Positions 17,580 through 27,979 of a DNA stretch of 64,000 nt are shown here, piece after piece; positions within the stretch are counted from its first letter, which is position 1, and every line of letters starts with the position of its first letter. The notes beneath the pieces were generated by a model, which saw only the letters and a list, made by a program, of their open reading frames with translations, did not search any database and was not told where the DNA came from. The stretch is from positions 1-64,000 of the forward strand of contig NZ_JAGQDC010000002.1 in NCBI RefSeq assembly GCF_023282985.1, in the 5' to 3' direction. The translations under genes were made by a program, and so were the position numbers. Origin of the DNA: Serratia silvae (GTDB taxonomy: Bacteria > Pseudomonadota > Gammaproteobacteria > Enterobacterales > Enterobacteriaceae).

Positions 17580-17631
17580 ATGTGGTTTTTAACGGAATTA
17601 TTTTGATAATGCTTATGGAGAGGTAGCTCTA

Positions 17632-19419
17632 GTGATAATTAGTGATGGTCTTACGTTTTGGGGTTCGATGGCGGGTGGTATCTTTGTTGTCCTGCTGATC
17701 ATCGGGCTGATTTTTTCACGCCTGTATCGCCGCGCCTCGGCGGAACAGTCGTTGGTACGTACCGGTCTGGGTGGGCTCAAGGTCGTGCTGAGCGGTGGTG
17801 CCATTTCCCTGCCGGTGTTTCATGAGATTGTTGAAATCAACATGAAGACCCTGAAGCTGGAGGTCAGCCGTGCCATGCACGACAGCCTGATCACCAAGGA
17901 CAGAATGCGCGTGGACGTGGTGGTGGCATTTTTCGTCCGCGTGCAACCGACTATTGAAGGGATCTCCACCGCTGCACAGACGTTGGGCCAGCGCACGCTG
18001 TCCCCGGAAGATTTGCGCCAACTGGTGGAAGACAAGTTTGTCGACGCCTTACGTTCCACTGCTGCGCAGATGACCATGCAAGATCTGCAAGATACGCGCG
18101 AAAACTTCGTGCAAGGTGTGCAGAGTACGGTATCTGAAGACCTGGCGAAAAACGGCCTGGAGCTGGAAAGCGTGTCGCTGACCAACTTTAACCAGACCTC
18201 GAAAGAGTATTTCGATCCTAACAACGCCTTCGATGCCGAAGGTCTGACCAAGCTGACGCAGGAAACCGAACGTCGTCGTCGCGAGCGTAACGAAGTCGAG
18301 CAAGACGTGGAAGTCGCGGTACGCGAGAAAAACCGCGATGCCATGTCACGCAAGCTGGAGATCGAGCAGCAGGAAGCCTTCATGTCGCTTGAGCAGGAGC
18401 AGCAGGTTAAAACCCGCAGCGCCGAGCAAAGCTCGCGGATCGCCACCTTTGAAGCGGAACGCCGCCGCGAGGCCGAACAGAGCCGCATCTCTGCCGAGCG
18501 TCAGATCCAGGAGGCGGAAATCGAGCGCGAGCAAGCGGTACGGACCCGTAAGGTAGAGGCAGACCGTGAAATCCGCGTCAAAGAGATCGAGCAGAGTAAA
18601 GTCACGGAAATGGCCGCCATCGAGCAAACAAAAGTGACGGAAATCGCCGAGCAGGACAAGGCCATCGCCATTGCAGCCAAGTCTGAGCAGCAGTCCCAGG
18701 CTCAGGCGCGCGCTAATGACGCGTTGACCGAAGCGGTGAAAGCGGAGCAAAACGTGGAAACCACGCGCCAGACCGCTGAAGCCGATCGTGCCAAGCAGGT
18801 TGCACTGATCGAAGCCCGTCAAGGGGCGGAAACCGAGGCGATGCAGTTGACGCTGAAAGCCCGCGCGGAGAAAGAAGCCGCCGAACTGCAGGCCGCAGCT
18901 ATTATTGAACTGGCCGAAGCCGCACGTAAGAAAGGCTTGGCGGAAGCGGAAACCCAGCGCGCGTTGAACGAAGCGGTCAATATGCTTTCCAGCGATCAGA
19001 CCAGCCTGAAGTTCAAACTGGCGTTGCTGCAGGCACTGCCGGCAATCATTGAGAAATCCGTTGAGCCGATGAAGGCCATCGACGGCATCAAGATCCTCCA
19101 GGTTGATGGGTTGAACCGTTCTGGCGGTGCCGCAGGTGCGACGGCGGCTTCGGTCGGCGGCGGTAATCTGGCCGAGCAGGCGATGTCTGCCGCGCTCGCT
19201 TATCGCACCCACGCCCCGGTTATCGATTCCCTGCTACAGGAAATCGGTATCAGCGGTGGTTCATTGCAGGCGTTGACCGCTGCTTTACCGCAGGCGCAGC
19301 CAGTTGCTCCGTTGGCGGAGCCTGACGCTGTAGTCGTACAGGAAGAAATTGCGGAACAAAAACCGGAGTCGTATGCACCGTCAACTGAGCACAGCATCAC
19401 GACGGTAAGCCTTTCCTGA
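17632..19419 (+). CDS. yqiK: YqiK, flotillin-like inner membrane protein
   Basis: 595 residues (E. coli about 553). A single N-terminal helix (GGIFVVLLIIGLIFSRLY), an SPFH/band-7 domain to about residue 210, then about 270 residues of Glu/Ala/Gln-rich coiled coil (EVEQDVEVAVREKNRDAMSRK ...), and a conserved C-terminal part (SLKFKLALLQALPAIIEKSVEPMKAIDGIKIL). It scaffolds membrane microdomains. The start is GTG 17632 after GGAGAGG at 17618-17624. The coiled coil carries an extra KVTEMAAIEQTKVTEIAEQ repeat compared with E. coli from memory, which explains part of the added length. Confidence 0.92.
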   Translation: MIISDGLTFWGSMAGGIFVVLLIIGLIFSRLYRRASAEQSLVRTGLGGLKVVLSGGAISLPVFHEIVEINMKTLKLEVSRAMHDSLITKDRMRVDVVVAFFVRVQPTIEGISTAAQTLGQRTLSPEDLRQLVEDKFVDALRSTAAQMTMQDLQDTRENFVQGVQSTVSEDLAKNGLELESVSLTNFNQTSKEYFDPNNAFDAEGLTKLTQETERRRRERNEVEQDVEVAVREKNRDAMSRKLEIEQQEAFMSLEQEQQVKTRSAEQSSRIATFEAERRREAEQSRISAERQIQEAEIEREQAVRTRKVEADREIRVKEIEQSKVTEMAAIEQTKVTEIAEQDKAIAIAAKSEQQSQAQARANDALTEAVKAEQNVETTRQTAEADRAKQVALIEARQGAETEAMQLTLKARAEKEAAELQAAAIIELAEAARKKGLAEAETQRALNEAVNMLSSDQTSLKFKLALLQALPAIIEKSVEPMKAIDGIKILQVDGLNRSGGAAGATAASVGGGNLAEQAMSAALAYRTHAPVIDSLLQEIGISGGSLQALTAALPQAQPVAPLAEPDAVVVQEEIAEQKPESYAPSTEHSITTVSLS

Positions 19420-19446
19420 GTTACGGCAGGACAGAGTTAACAGAAT

Positions 19447-19476
19447 AAAAAACGGCGGGATAATCCCGCCGTTTTT
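19447..19476. terminator. Bidirectional terminator between yqiK and fadL
   Basis: AAAAAACGGCGGGA, loop TAA, TCCCGCCGTTTTT. Serves both convergent genes. Confidence 0.95.
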
Positions 19477-19499
19477 ACGTCTCTGTCTAAGAAAACAGA

Positions 19500-20828
19500 T
19501 TAGAAACGGTAGTTGAAGCCAGCACCGTACAGCCAGGCTGAACCCTTCGATTCGAAGGTATATGGGCCTTCCTTGATGGTGACTTTCTGGCCGTGCATGT
19601 AGGACACACCCACGTCGACAGAAGCGTCTTTATTGAACGCGTAAGTGGTACCGGCGCTGATCCAGGCGCGATCCTGATCCGGGATCGAGATAGAGCGGTT
19701 TTGTGCTGGGACCGGGCTATCGTCGAAGGCGATACCGCCACGGAAGGTCCAGTTATCGTCGTAGAAGTAGGTAGTACCCAGCGCGATACGGTAAGCGTCA
19801 CGGAAGCCTTCATGCTTCTGGAACAGCGTGTTGCCGTTGCTGTCGGTCGCTTTCAGCTCCTGGAACTGGCTCCAGCTGGTGTAGGCCATGCTGTAGTGGA
19901 TCGCCCACTGTGGTGCCACTTTGTTATACCCGGAAACTTCCCACATTTCTGGCAGATTCAGGGTCAGAGAACCTGGGACGTTGTTGCCGTCGGTTCCCAT
20001 TGGCAGGCCAAGTTTGCCGAGCAGAGGATTAAAGGCAGAAGGCAGGCTGCTTCTGTAGTCACCGTCAAAATCGATTTTCACTTCAGAACGGTAGGTAAAG
20101 CCGTAGCGGTTGTTTTCATCCACTTCATACAGCACGCCCGCGTTCCAGCCATAGCCCCATTTATTGCCTTCCAGATGAGAAATCTGGGTATCAGCAGGGA
20201 TTTGAGCTACCTGGCCAGCCAGCGCCGGAGGCAGTTGTCCTGAACCTGCGATCAGCAGTGGCAAATCACCGGCGTAGCGATCGATTTTGGCTTTGGCATA
20301 CACCGCATCAAAGCCCAGACCGAAGCTGAAGTGTTGGTTCAGACGGTAAGCGGCGCTCAGGTTGATATTGGCGGTAGTCAGGTCGGTAGTACCGCCGACG
20401 GAGCCAGCGGTGTAGCCTTCGTTGTATTCGGTGGCCAGGCCATAGTTGCTGGTCACGGAAGCGCCGACTGCCCATTGGTCATTCAGCGGTTGAATGTAGT
20501 GCAGGTTGGGTACCCAGGCGGTCGGGGCAATGTTCTTCGCATCCAGGCTGCGGCCTGAAGGTGAGGTGCCGGTAATGTTAACGTCTGGGTCAATAAAAAC
20601 GGCGCCCGCAGTGAGAGAAGGGCGGTCAAACATCATCATGGTTGCTGGGTTACGACTTGCCGAGGCAGCGGTATCCGCCATTGCGCCTTCGCCAGAATAG
20701 GCTCGCCCTAAACCAGCCGCCGAAAACTCGTTCAGCTGGAATCCTGCGGCATACACGTTTGAAGAAATAATTGCCACTGCAGCTGCGAGAGCTGATTTAG
20801 TGAATAGGTTTTTCTGGCTCATGACCAA
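19500..20828 (-). CDS. fadL: FadL, long-chain fatty acid outer-membrane channel
   Basis: 442 residues. Signal peptide to about residue 27, mature protein starting [22 protein letters not shown], which is the FadL N-terminal hatch. The rest alternates beta strands of a 14-strand barrel and ends with aromatic phenylalanine (GFNYRF) typical of outer-membrane proteins. It imports long-chain fatty acids for FadD activation. Two FadR-like operators lie upstream (20914-20952). The next genes on the other strand complete the pathway. Confidence 0.96.
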   Translation of the reverse strand: MVMSQKNLFTKSALAAAVAIISSNVYAAGFQLNEFSAAGLGRAYSGEGAMADTAASASRNPATMMMFDRPSLTAGAVFIDPDVNITGTSPSGRSLDAKNIAPTAWVPNLHYIQPLNDQWAVGASVTSNYGLATEYNEGYTAGSVGGTTDLTTANINLSAAYRLNQHFSFGLGFDAVYAKAKIDRYAGDLPLLIAGSGQLPPALAGQVAQIPADTQISHLEGNKWGYGWNAGVLYEVDENNRYGFTYRSEVKIDFDGDYRSSLPSAFNPLLGKLGLPMGTDGNNVPGSLTLNLPEMWEVSGYNKVAPQWAIHYSMAYTSWSQFQELKATDSNGNTLFQKHEGFRDAYRIALGTTYFYDDNWTFRGGIAFDDSPVPAQNRSISIPDQDRAWISAGTTYAFNKDASVDVGVSYMHGQKVTIKEGPYTFESKGSAWLYGAGFNYRF

Positions 20829-21230
20829 AACCTCATTTTATGTGTTTATTATTTAAACAATGTTACACAAGGTAACATGGAGCGCGCGATTGTAGGGTCC
20901 GTTATCAATCTGACAAATCAGACCAGTGGCTGAATTATAGGTCTGACCTGTTAAGATGTTGCAAGTTTGTTTTTGAAGTATTTCAAGATTGATATCAAAA
21001 AAGAGATCCACATAACAAAAAATGACCCACATATAACAAAATTCTTATGTTTTTTTACCGAATGGCGATTTAGTTATGTGATTTCCGTCACTTAAAATAC
21101 TTACAAAAAGTAAGGCTAGTGATTGGCAAGCCTGAGGAGTAAAATAAACACAGAATTTTTGTTTATTTGCGCCAGGTCATAAATGGCTATTTGGGTGAGC
21201 GTAACCGCGGCCCGTGAGGAGATTTCAATT
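20829..21230. other. Divergent control region fadL / yfcZ
   Basis: 402 bases without a gene. It holds the two FadR-like sites and the fadL leader; the right half is AT-rich (TATAACAAAATTCTTATG) and probably contains the yfcZ promoter. No coding frame of interest. Confidence 0.6.
20914..20952. promoter_or_regulatory. Two FadR-like operators upstream of fadL
   Basis: CAAATCAGACCAGTGGC (20914-20930) contains TCAGACCAGT, and ATAGGTCTGACCTGTTA (20936-20952) contains AGGTCTGACCTGTT. Both fit the FadR consensus (AACTGGTCNGACCNGTT or its reverse). E. coli fadL also has two FadR sites. Function is inferred from consensus and position. Confidence 0.7.
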
Positions 21231-21527
21231 ATGTCAGATGCAATCAATAAGTGTAACGCTCAGGAAACTGCTGCCTGCTGCTGTGTCGATGTCGGAACCG
21301 TGATGGATAACACCGATTGCACCGCTTCCTACAGCCGAGTGTTTGCCAATCAGCAAGATGCAGAGCAAACCCTGGCGGCACTGACTGAAAAGGCGCGTGG
21401 CGTGGAGTCCGATCCTTGTGACATCAGCAGTAGCATTAAACCGGTTGACGGCGGCGTGCAACTGGATGTGGATTTCACCTTCTCTTGCCAGGCAGAAACC
21501 ATGATCTTCCAGCTCGGCCTGCGTTAA
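21231..21527 (+). CDS. yfcZ: YfcZ, small protein of the YfcZ/YiiS family
   Basis: 98 residues from ATG 21231, preceded by GAGGAG at 21216; an upstream in-frame start gives an implausible extension. Cysteine-rich N-terminus (CNAQETAACCCVDVGTVMD) and a compact acidic body ending FQLGLR, as in E. coli YfcZ, which also lies between fadL and fadI. Biochemical role unknown. It could be a cytoplasmic metal or cofactor-binding protein, but this is not shown. Confidence 0.9.
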   Translation: MSDAINKCNAQETAACCCVDVGTVMDNTDCTASYSRVFANQQDAEQTLAALTEKARGVESDPCDISSSIKPVDGGVQLDVDFTFSCQAETMIFQLGLR

Positions 21528-21542
21528 TCCCGACCCGATCCC

Positions 21543-21567
21543 GTAGGGGCGTAATATGCGCCCCTGC
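21543..21567. repeat. Dispersed palindrome GTAGGGGCG...CGCCCC
   Basis: GTAGGGGCG, spacer TAATATG, CGCCCC, just after yfcZ. It resembles the copies at 44113 and 62722. It may also act as a terminator for yfcZ, though no T-run follows. Confidence 0.55.
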
Positions 21568-21668
21568 TGGTATCCGCACCGCTTTACCCCCTACCAGAAA
21601 GTTGCTCCCGCTCTCAGTTTTCACTTCTGCCGGTTTGCCAAATGTAAACATTTGGTTAACAATGACCT

Positions 21669-21686
21669 CATCAGGTCAGACCTCTT
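21669..21686. promoter_or_regulatory. FadR-like operator upstream of fadIJ
   Basis: CATCAGGTCAGACCTCTT, 40 bases before the fadI ATG, fits the FadR consensus (AGGTCAGACC core). Repression of fadIJ by FadR is known in E. coli. Confidence 0.7.
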
Positions 21687-21725
21687 TTTGTCCGTTGTGT
21701 TGACGGCCTCTCTTCAGGAGCGTTT

Positions 21726-23039
21726 ATGAGTAAGGCATTGCCGCTGGTTACCCGTCTTGGCGACCGTATCGCCATTGTTCAAGGGCTGCGTACCCCTTTC
21801 GCCAAGCAGGCTACCGCTTATCACGGTATACCTGCGGTCGATCTTGGCAAGACTGCGGTGAGCGAGCTGCTGGCGCGTAGCGGCATCGATCCCGTCTTGA
21901 TCGAGCAACTGGTCTTTGGCCAGGTGGTGCAAATGCCTGAAGCGCCCAACATTGCGCGGGAAATTGTGCTTGGCACCGGCATGAGTGTACACACCGATGC
22001 CTATAGCGTTTCACGTGCCTGTGCCACCAGCTTCCAGGCGATTGCCAATGTGGCGGAAAGTATCATGGCTGGCAGCATCAGTATCGGCATTGCTGGTGGG
22101 GCAGACTCTTCTTCCGTGCTGCCGATTGGCGTTAGCAAGGCGCTGGCTCGCACGTTGGTGGACGTCAACAAGGCCCGCACACTGTCGCAGCGCCTGAAGC
22201 TGTTCAGCAAGCTTAAGTTCCGCGATCTGATGCCAGTGCCGCCTGCCGTGGCTGAATACTCTACCGGCCTGCGCATGGGGGATACCGCCGAACAAATGGC
22301 GAAAACCCACGGTATTACTCGCGAGCAACAGGATGCTTTGGCACACCGCTCGCATCAACTGGCCGCCAAAGCTTGGGAGCAGGGGCTGTTGCGCGATGAA
22401 GTGATGACCGCCTATGCGCCACCGTATAAATCCCCGCTGGCCGAAGATAACAACGTCCGCAAAGATTCCAGCCTGGAGTCTTATGCCCGCTTAAAACCGG
22501 CATTCGATCGTCGTCACGGTACCGTCACGGCCGCCAACAGTACCCCGCTGACCGATGGTGCGGCGGCGGTGCTGATGATGAGCGAGTCCCGTGCGAAAGA
22601 GCTCGGCCTGGAGCCTCTAGGCTACCTGCGCAGCTTTGCCTTTGCCGCCATCGATGTCTGGGAAGATATGCTGCTCGGCCCTTCCTATGCCACCCCGTTG
22701 GCGCTGGATCGTGCCGGTATTACCCTGGCTGACCTGACCCTGATCGATATGCATGAAGCCTTTGCGGCGCAAACGCTGGCCAACCTGAAAATGTTCGCCA
22801 GTACCGAGTTTGCCCAACAGAAACTGGGGCGTGAGCAGGCGATCGGCGAGGTCGATATGGAAAAATTCAACGTGTTGGGTGGTTCTATCGCTTATGGCCA
22901 CCCGTTCGCCGCGACCGGCGCGCGCATGATCACCCAGACGCTGCACGAGCTTAAACGGCGCGGTGGCGGTCTGGGGCTGGCCACCGCCTGCGCGGCCGGG
23001 GGCTTGGGAGCTGCGATGATCGTGGAGGTGGACAAATGA
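21726..23039 (+). CDS. fadI: FadI, 3-ketoacyl-CoA thiolase
   Basis: 437 residues. Thiolase motifs in order: nucleophile cysteine in [11 protein letters not shown] (residue about 99), [16 protein letters not shown] with the active histidine, and [13 protein letters not shown] with the second cysteine. It cleaves 3-ketoacyl-CoA in beta-oxidation and forms a complex with FadJ. ATG follows AGGAGCGTTT. Its end overlaps the fadJ start by four bases. Confidence 0.96.
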   Translation: MSKALPLVTRLGDRIAIVQGLRTPFAKQATAYHGIPAVDLGKTAVSELLARSGIDPVLIEQLVFGQVVQMPEAPNIAREIVLGTGMSVHTDAYSVSRACATSFQAIANVAESIMAGSISIGIAGGADSSSVLPIGVSKALARTLVDVNKARTLSQRLKLFSKLKFRDLMPVPPAVAEYSTGLRMGDTAEQMAKTHGITREQQDALAHRSHQLAAKAWEQGLLRDEVMTAYAPPYKSPLAEDNNVRKDSSLESYARLKPAFDRRHGTVTAANSTPLTDGAAAVLMMSESRAKELGLEPLGYLRSFAFAAIDVWEDMLLGPSYATPLALDRAGITLADLTLIDMHEAFAAQTLANLKMFASTEFAQQKLGREQAIGEVDMEKFNVLGGSIAYGHPFAATGARMITQTLHELKRRGGGLGLATACAAGGLGAAMIVEVDK

Positions 23040-25204
23040 GTTTCGAGAACGCATTGCACGAACAGCGTGCCAAGCCTTCGGCATTTCATCTGACCTTACG
23101 TCCGGACAATATTGGCGTGATCACCATCGATGTGCCGGGTGAAAAGGTGAATACGCTGAAGGCGGAGTTTGTTGATCAGATCAACGACGTACTAATTAAA
23201 GCGCAGCAGCTTGCCACCCTGGAAGGCTTGGTGATCTTGTCCGGCAAGCCAGACTCCTTTATTGCTGGTGCAGATATCACCATGATTGCCGCGTGCCATA
23301 CGGCCCAGGAGGCACAAACGCTGGCGAAGAAGGGGCAGAGCACGCTGGCACAGATTGCCGCGTTCCCGGTGCCGGTGATTGCCGCCATTCATGGTGCTTG
23401 CCTTGGGGGCGGGTTGGAGTTGGCCTTGGCCTGCCATAGCCGCGTCTGCTCGCTGGATGACAAAACGGCGCTCGGCCTGCCGGAAGTACAGTTAGGCTTG
23501 TTGCCTGGCTCTGGTGGCACTCAGCGCTTACCCCGCCTGATTGGTGCCAGCAAAGCGTTGGATATGATGCTGATGGGCAGACACGTTCGCGCGCGTCAGG
23601 CGCTGCGTATGGGCCTGGTGGACGAGGCCGTGCCGCAATCTATTCTGCTGCAAACCGCTATTGAGCGTGTAAAGCAAGGCTGGAAATCGCGCCGTGCGTT
23701 ACCGTGGCAGGAACGCCTGCTCAACGGTCCGTTGGGCAGAAGCCTGCTGTTCAGCATCGTGCGTAAGAAGACCCTGGAGAAAACCCACGGTAACTACCCG
23801 GCAGCGGAGCGTATTATCCAAGTGGTGCGCACCGGTCTGGATCAGGGCAGTGTCAGCGGCTATGAAGCGGAGGCTCGCGCCTTCGGTGAGTTGGCTATGT
23901 CGCCTCAGTCTGCCGCATTACGTAGCCTGTTCTTTGCCTCCACGGCGCTGAAAAAAGAGCGCGGCGGGGATGCTCAGCCTCATGAGTTACACCGTGTGGG
24001 CGTACTTGGCGGTGGTTTGATGGGCGGCGGTATCGCCTGCGTCACGGCGACACGTGGCGGACTACCGGTGCGCATTAAAGACGTGAATGAGCAGGGGATC
24101 AACCACGCGTTGAAATACACCTGGGATCTGCTGGGCAAGCGGGTACGTAGCAAGCGCATGCGTCCGGCAGAGCGCCAGAAACAGATGATGTTGATTTCCG
24201 GCAGCACCGATTACAGCGGTTTTGAACGGGTCGACATCGTGGTGGAGGCGGTATTTGAAGATATCGCGCTCAAGCAGCAGATGGTGGCCGATATTGAACA
24301 ACATGCCGCGCCGCATACCGTATTTGCCTCCAATACCTCATCATTGCCGATCAGCCAAATCGCGGCGCAGGCGGCCAGGCCGCAGCAGGTCATTGGTCTG
24401 CATTACTTCAGCCCGGTGGATAAAATGCCGTTGGTCGAAGTGATCCCGCATGCCACTACCAGCGAACAAACCATTGCCACTACCGTTGCCCTGGCCCACA
24501 AGCAGGGGAAAACGGCGATCGTGGTCGCCGATCGCGCCGGTTTTTACGTCAATCGTATTCTTGCCCCTTATATTAATGAGGCGGCGCGCTGCTTGCTGGA
24601 AGGTGAGCCTATCGAATCGGTGGATAAGGCTTTGGTCGATTTTGGTTTCCCGGTAGGCCCCATCATGCTGTTGGATGAAGTGGGTATCGACGTCGGCACC
24701 AAGATTATCCCGATCCTGACGGCGGAACTGGGGCCACGCTTTGCCGCTCCAGCGGCGTTCGACGCAGTGCTGAAAGACGGTCGCAAAGGGCGCAAGAATG
24801 GCCGTGGTTTTTATCTGTACCCAGCCGAGGGCAGCAGGTCACGCCAGAAACGCAAGAGCGCAGACAGTAGCATCTATTCACTGCTGGGTATTACCGCCAA
24901 GACGCATATTCAACCTGCGGTAATCGCCCAACGTTGCGTGATGATGATGCTCAACGAGGCGGCGCGTTGCCTGGATGAAGGCGTGATCCGCAGCGCACGT
25001 GACGGTGATATCGGCGCGGTGTTTGGCATTGGTTTCCCGCCGTTCCTTGGTGGCCCGTTCCGCTATATGGATGAGCTGGGCGCAGAGAAAGTGGTAAAAA
25101 CCCTGCGCTATCTGCAACAGCAATACGGTGAATATTTTGCTCCTTGTGAACGCCTGCAGCGCATGGCTGAGCAGGGGGAACGCTTCTATCCGCAAGGCAG
25201 TTAA
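23036..25204 (+). CDS. fadJ: FadJ, multifunctional fatty acid oxidation protein
   Basis: 722 residues. An N-terminal enoyl-CoA hydratase domain (oxyanion-hole ADITM and [35 protein letters not shown]) is followed by an NAD-binding 3-hydroxyacyl-CoA dehydrogenase ([15 protein letters not shown], about residue 320) and its C-terminal dimer domains ([15 protein letters not shown]). It performs hydration, oxidation and epimerisation and hands product to FadI. It is the FadJ rather than the FadB type by partner and genomic position. Confidence 0.96.
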   Translation: MSFENALHEQRAKPSAFHLTLRPDNIGVITIDVPGEKVNTLKAEFVDQINDVLIKAQQLATLEGLVILSGKPDSFIAGADITMIAACHTAQEAQTLAKKGQSTLAQIAAFPVPVIAAIHGACLGGGLELALACHSRVCSLDDKTALGLPEVQLGLLPGSGGTQRLPRLIGASKALDMMLMGRHVRARQALRMGLVDEAVPQSILLQTAIERVKQGWKSRRALPWQERLLNGPLGRSLLFSIVRKKTLEKTHGNYPAAERIIQVVRTGLDQGSVSGYEAEARAFGELAMSPQSAALRSLFFASTALKKERGGDAQPHELHRVGVLGGGLMGGGIACVTATRGGLPVRIKDVNEQGINHALKYTWDLLGKRVRSKRMRPAERQKQMMLISGSTDYSGFERVDIVVEAVFEDIALKQQMVADIEQHAAPHTVFASNTSSLPISQIAAQAARPQQVIGLHYFSPVDKMPLVEVIPHATTSEQTIATTVALAHKQGKTAIVVADRAGFYVNRILAPYINEAARCLLEGEPIESVDKALVDFGFPVGPIMLLDEVGIDVGTKIIPILTAELGPRFAAPAAFDAVLKDGRKGRKNGRGFYLYPAEGSRSRQKRKSADSSIYSLLGITAKTHIQPAVIAQRCVMMMLNEAARCLDEGVIRSARDGDIGAVFGIGFPPFLGGPFRYMDELGAEKVVKTLRYLQQQYGEYFAPCERLQRMAEQGERFYPQGS

Positions 25205-25610
25205 CCAGCATAGCGGCCCGGATTGCGCTACAGTTTGATCAGAGCCGCATTGTGATCGCCATCACTCCTTGCAATTAGGGCAATCCCGGAGGCTGTACAG
25301 GGAGATTGGGGAGGGGTAACGTAGCGTTTTGGTGGGTGGCTCACTCAGCGCTACCAAAAATTTCATAGCAACAAGGTTAAAATTTAACCCGTTGAATTGG
25401 TTGTTATGTCAGCGATGAATTTGTGTAAGGGCGCAAATGTTGTAAAAAACAGCGTTTTCTTTACGCGAACTTTCAGGCAAAATGCCCGACCGCCATAGAG
25501 AAACGGCGCGTTATCGTTTGAAGCTGGCCTGCGCTCTTGAGCGTAACTCGGCGATACAGCACGCTCGGCGTTTCTGTATAGCGTTATTTTGTCAACAACA
25601 GCGGTGCAAT
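25205..25610. other. Intergenic region fadJ - sixA
   Basis: 406 bases. No supported gene: an open frame from 25482 continues into sixA, but its first 43 codons do not look like SixA. GTAGCG/CGCTAC arms at about 25321-25353 form only a weak structure. The AT-rich part near 25370-25470 is the likely sixA promoter area. Confidence 0.5.
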
Positions 25611-26093
25611 ATGCAAGTTTTGATTATGCGTCACGGAGAGGCGGCACTCGATGCAGCCAGCGATTCGGTAAGACCCCTTACTGTTTGTGGCCGTGATGAG
25701 TCACGTCAGATGGCGGCCTGGTTGAACACCAAGTCTGTGGATATTGAACGAGTTCTGGTCAGCCCTTATTTGCGTGCAGAGCAGACGCTGGAAACGGTAC
25801 GCGAAACGTTAACGCTGCCGGAAGGTGAGGAAGTGCTGCCGGAGTTGACCCCAGGGGGCGATGTTGGGCTGGTGAGCTGCTATTTGCAGGCGCTGGCGAA
25901 AGAGGGCGTAGCTGCGGTACTGGTGGTATCCCATCTACCGCTGGTGGGTTATCTGGTGGCTGAGCTATGCCCTGGGGAATGCCCGCCAATGTTTGCTACC
26001 TCCGCCATCGCTAATGTCGAATTGTCCGAGGATGGCAGTATCGGCAAGTTTGAATGGCAGGTCAGCCCGTCACAGGTATTGGCCAAGGTCTGA
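25611..26093 (+). CDS. sixA: SixA, phosphohistidine phosphatase
   Basis: 160 residues (E. coli 161) from ATG 25611. The histidine-phosphatase motif RHGEA follows the first strand (MQVLIMRHGEA), with ERVLVSPYLRAEQT and VSHLPLVGYL completing the active site. SixA dephosphorylates histidine phosphocarriers, notably of the nitrogen-related phosphotransferase system. Synteny with fadJ and smrB supports the call. A 43-codon in-frame upstream extension was not used because it lacks family similarity. Confidence 0.95.
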   Translation: MQVLIMRHGEAALDAASDSVRPLTVCGRDESRQMAAWLNTKSVDIERVLVSPYLRAEQTLETVRETLTLPEGEEVLPELTPGGDVGLVSCYLQALAKEGVAAVLVVSHLPLVGYLVAELCPGECPPMFATSAIANVELSEDGSIGKFEWQVSPSQVLAKV

Positions 26094-26107
26094 ACTCGTT
26101 CTCACAT

Positions 26108-26136
26108 CAAAGGGCGATGATAAACATCGCCCTTTG
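26108..26136. terminator. Terminator between sixA and tpsB
   Basis: AAAGGGCGATG, loop ATAAA, CATCGCCCTTT. A strong stem with A/T flanks, suited to both convergent genes. Confidence 0.9.
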
Positions 26137-26148
26137 TCATGAACGTCA

Positions 26149-27810
26149 TCAAAACTGCCATTGTAACGTAAAGCCGAGGTTGACCGGGCTGGTGGTAAAA
26201 TTATCGGGTTTGGACAGAGGCACCCCAACGAAGGCGTCATAACCGACCGCTTTTACCCTCCCTCGAATACCCGCAACGCTACCGAGCAAGTGACCATCGG
26301 CAAAATCGTTGCTACCGTCACCTTTTACCCGGCCATAATCCATACCTATATATAGTTGCTGCCCCAGTTTTGGCAGGTTCAGGTTCAGGTCATTGCGCAG
26401 GTAGTAGCCTTTATTGGCCATCATATTCACTTCCCCGTCAAAACCACGTACGGTCCAGCGGTTACCGATACTGAATTGATCCTGGGTGGTCAGGCGGTCC
26501 GGACTATATTGCTGGCGAAAGCGGGATTGATAACTTAGAGAGAGATCTTTCACAGTAAAAGGCGTATAGGTACTGACATCCAGGTTGACGATGCGGCTTG
26601 ACGCAGCGCTGTCCACCGGTCTTTCTGCTCCAAACCAGGAAGCATCACGCTGATAACTCAACATGGCATCGATAATAGACTGGCCGACATAGTGGCGGTG
26701 ATTGAATTCAATGCTCCAATTGGTCATATTACGCTTTTGTAACTGTAGTTCCGTATCGTTCAGATAAAAATGCGAGTTACGCTTTAGTACTTGAAAGCTG
26801 AGCGTGTTTTTTTGGTTCGCGTTGCGATACAAGAGGCGATTTACTTTTAAGCTAAGGTTGCGATACTTGCCGCGGTAGGAAAAATCAGTATAGATACCAT
26901 TGATATTTTGTAAATATTCGCTGCGGCTGGCATATAAATCCAATGACCAGAAGCCGTAGGGCACCGAGTAGTATAAAGAACCGTTATTAGAATGATGGGT
27001 CGATTGGAACTGCAAATCACGACCAGCAGAAACATAGAACAGATCGTTCATCGAGGTCGGGTTATCAATATATAAAGCCAGGCCGCTTTGATAACGCCCG
27101 GTTTGTTTACTGCCTGAATCATCCAACCATCCACCCAAACGCCAGAATGAAGGTTGCTTACGGGTTATTTCCAAGTCGGATTCACCCGTATTTTGGCCGG
27201 GGTGGAGTGAAATATTGGCAACGACATCAGGAATGCGTTGCATGTTTTCTAACCCTTGCTCAATAGCACGCAGATCCAGCAGGTCCCCTTGGCTTCCAGG
27301 AAAGGTGGTGTGCAAGTTGACGAACTTATCACTGTCCTCGGTTAGCCTGACGTTGCCAATGGTGCCGGGCAGTATATTCAAGGTGAGAATCCCCTCCGTC
27401 AGATTTTGCTGCGGGATCATAACCCTGGTAGTGATGTAGCCATGTCCAATCAGGTTATTTTGTAGGGCGGTCGCGAGCGTTTTCACCCCTTGGATCCCCA
27501 GGCAACGCCCTTGTGCCTGTTCTGTCAGTTTGCGCAATGGTATCCAATGAGGGATCTTGTCGTCCTTATTCAGTTCAACCCGTTGTATGGTGAAGCAGGG
27601 GTGTTCTTCTGGAAAGTCAATGCTGGTGCTAAGGCCACCGTTGCCAGAGGAGCGAACGTCTTTACCTACGGTTTCCAATTGGTTGTAGCGTGCTTTTTCC
27701 TGCTCTTGCTGGTGACTCATTTGCTGCTCAATAAATTGGCCATTTTCAGCTGCCTGAACCAGCGGGGTGAAAATAAGCAATAGCCAGGCATTGGGAAAGC
27801 GAAAACGCAT
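26149..27810 (-). CDS. TpsB outer-membrane transporter (ShlB/FhaC type)
   Basis: 553 residues. Signal peptide (WLLLIFTPLVQAAENG), then two POTRA-like domains (about 60-220; HPCFTIQRVELN, HGYITTRVMIPQQNLTEGILTLNILPG), then a 16-strand barrel with the Omp85-type motif in WTVRGFDGEVN and a terminal phenylalanine (LQWQF). It secretes the partner TpsA across the outer membrane. It lies downstream of tpsA on the same strand with 169 bases between, including a hairpin. Most Serratia shlBA loci have the reverse order. Confidence 0.93.
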   Translation of the reverse strand: MRFRFPNAWLLLIFTPLVQAAENGQFIEQQMSHQQEQEKARYNQLETVGKDVRSSGNGGLSTSIDFPEEHPCFTIQRVELNKDDKIPHWIPLRKLTEQAQGRCLGIQGVKTLATALQNNLIGHGYITTRVMIPQQNLTEGILTLNILPGTIGNVRLTEDSDKFVNLHTTFPGSQGDLLDLRAIEQGLENMQRIPDVVANISLHPGQNTGESDLEITRKQPSFWRLGGWLDDSGSKQTGRYQSGLALYIDNPTSMNDLFYVSAGRDLQFQSTHHSNNGSLYYSVPYGFWSLDLYASRSEYLQNINGIYTDFSYRGKYRNLSLKVNRLLYRNANQKNTLSFQVLKRNSHFYLNDTELQLQKRNMTNWSIEFNHRHYVGQSIIDAMLSYQRDASWFGAERPVDSAASSRIVNLDVSTYTPFTVKDLSLSYQSRFRQQYSPDRLTTQDQFSIGNRWTVRGFDGEVNMMANKGYYLRNDLNLNLPKLGQQLYIGMDYGRVKGDGSNDFADGHLLGSVAGIRGRVKAVGYDAFVGVPLSKPDNFTTSPVNLGFTLQWQF

Positions 27811-27880
27811 GTTAACTTCCTTATTAATATTATTTTTCTTAAATCAGGTGCGGTGTGGATATAGGTAAAAAATGAAAAAC

Positions 27881-27915
27881 AGCTGATGGCCTTTTTGAGA
27901 GGCCATCAGCTTATT
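27881..27915 (-). terminator. Intercistronic hairpin between tpsA and tpsB
   Basis: Read on the minus strand: AGCTGATGGCC, loop TCTCAAAAA, GGCCATCAGCT, then TGTTTTTCATTTTTT. The perfect 10-11-bp stem and T-rich tail look like an intrinsic terminator. Placed between the two genes, it could reduce tpsB expression relative to tpsA. Confidence 0.75.
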
Positions 27916-27979
27916 TATCGCCTATCACCCGATGCTACTCCTGTGATAAGGCTGCTCATCGTGCCAGTGTTGGCGCCGA

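Noticed and set aside
18346-19212. A 288-codon open frame antisense to yqiK
   Set aside because: It lies entirely within the coiled-coil part of yqiK and mirrors its regular repeats; no family resemblance.
25482-25610. Extended start of SixA
   Set aside because: SixA similarity begins at 25611 (MQVLIMRHGEA) and the family length fits that start.
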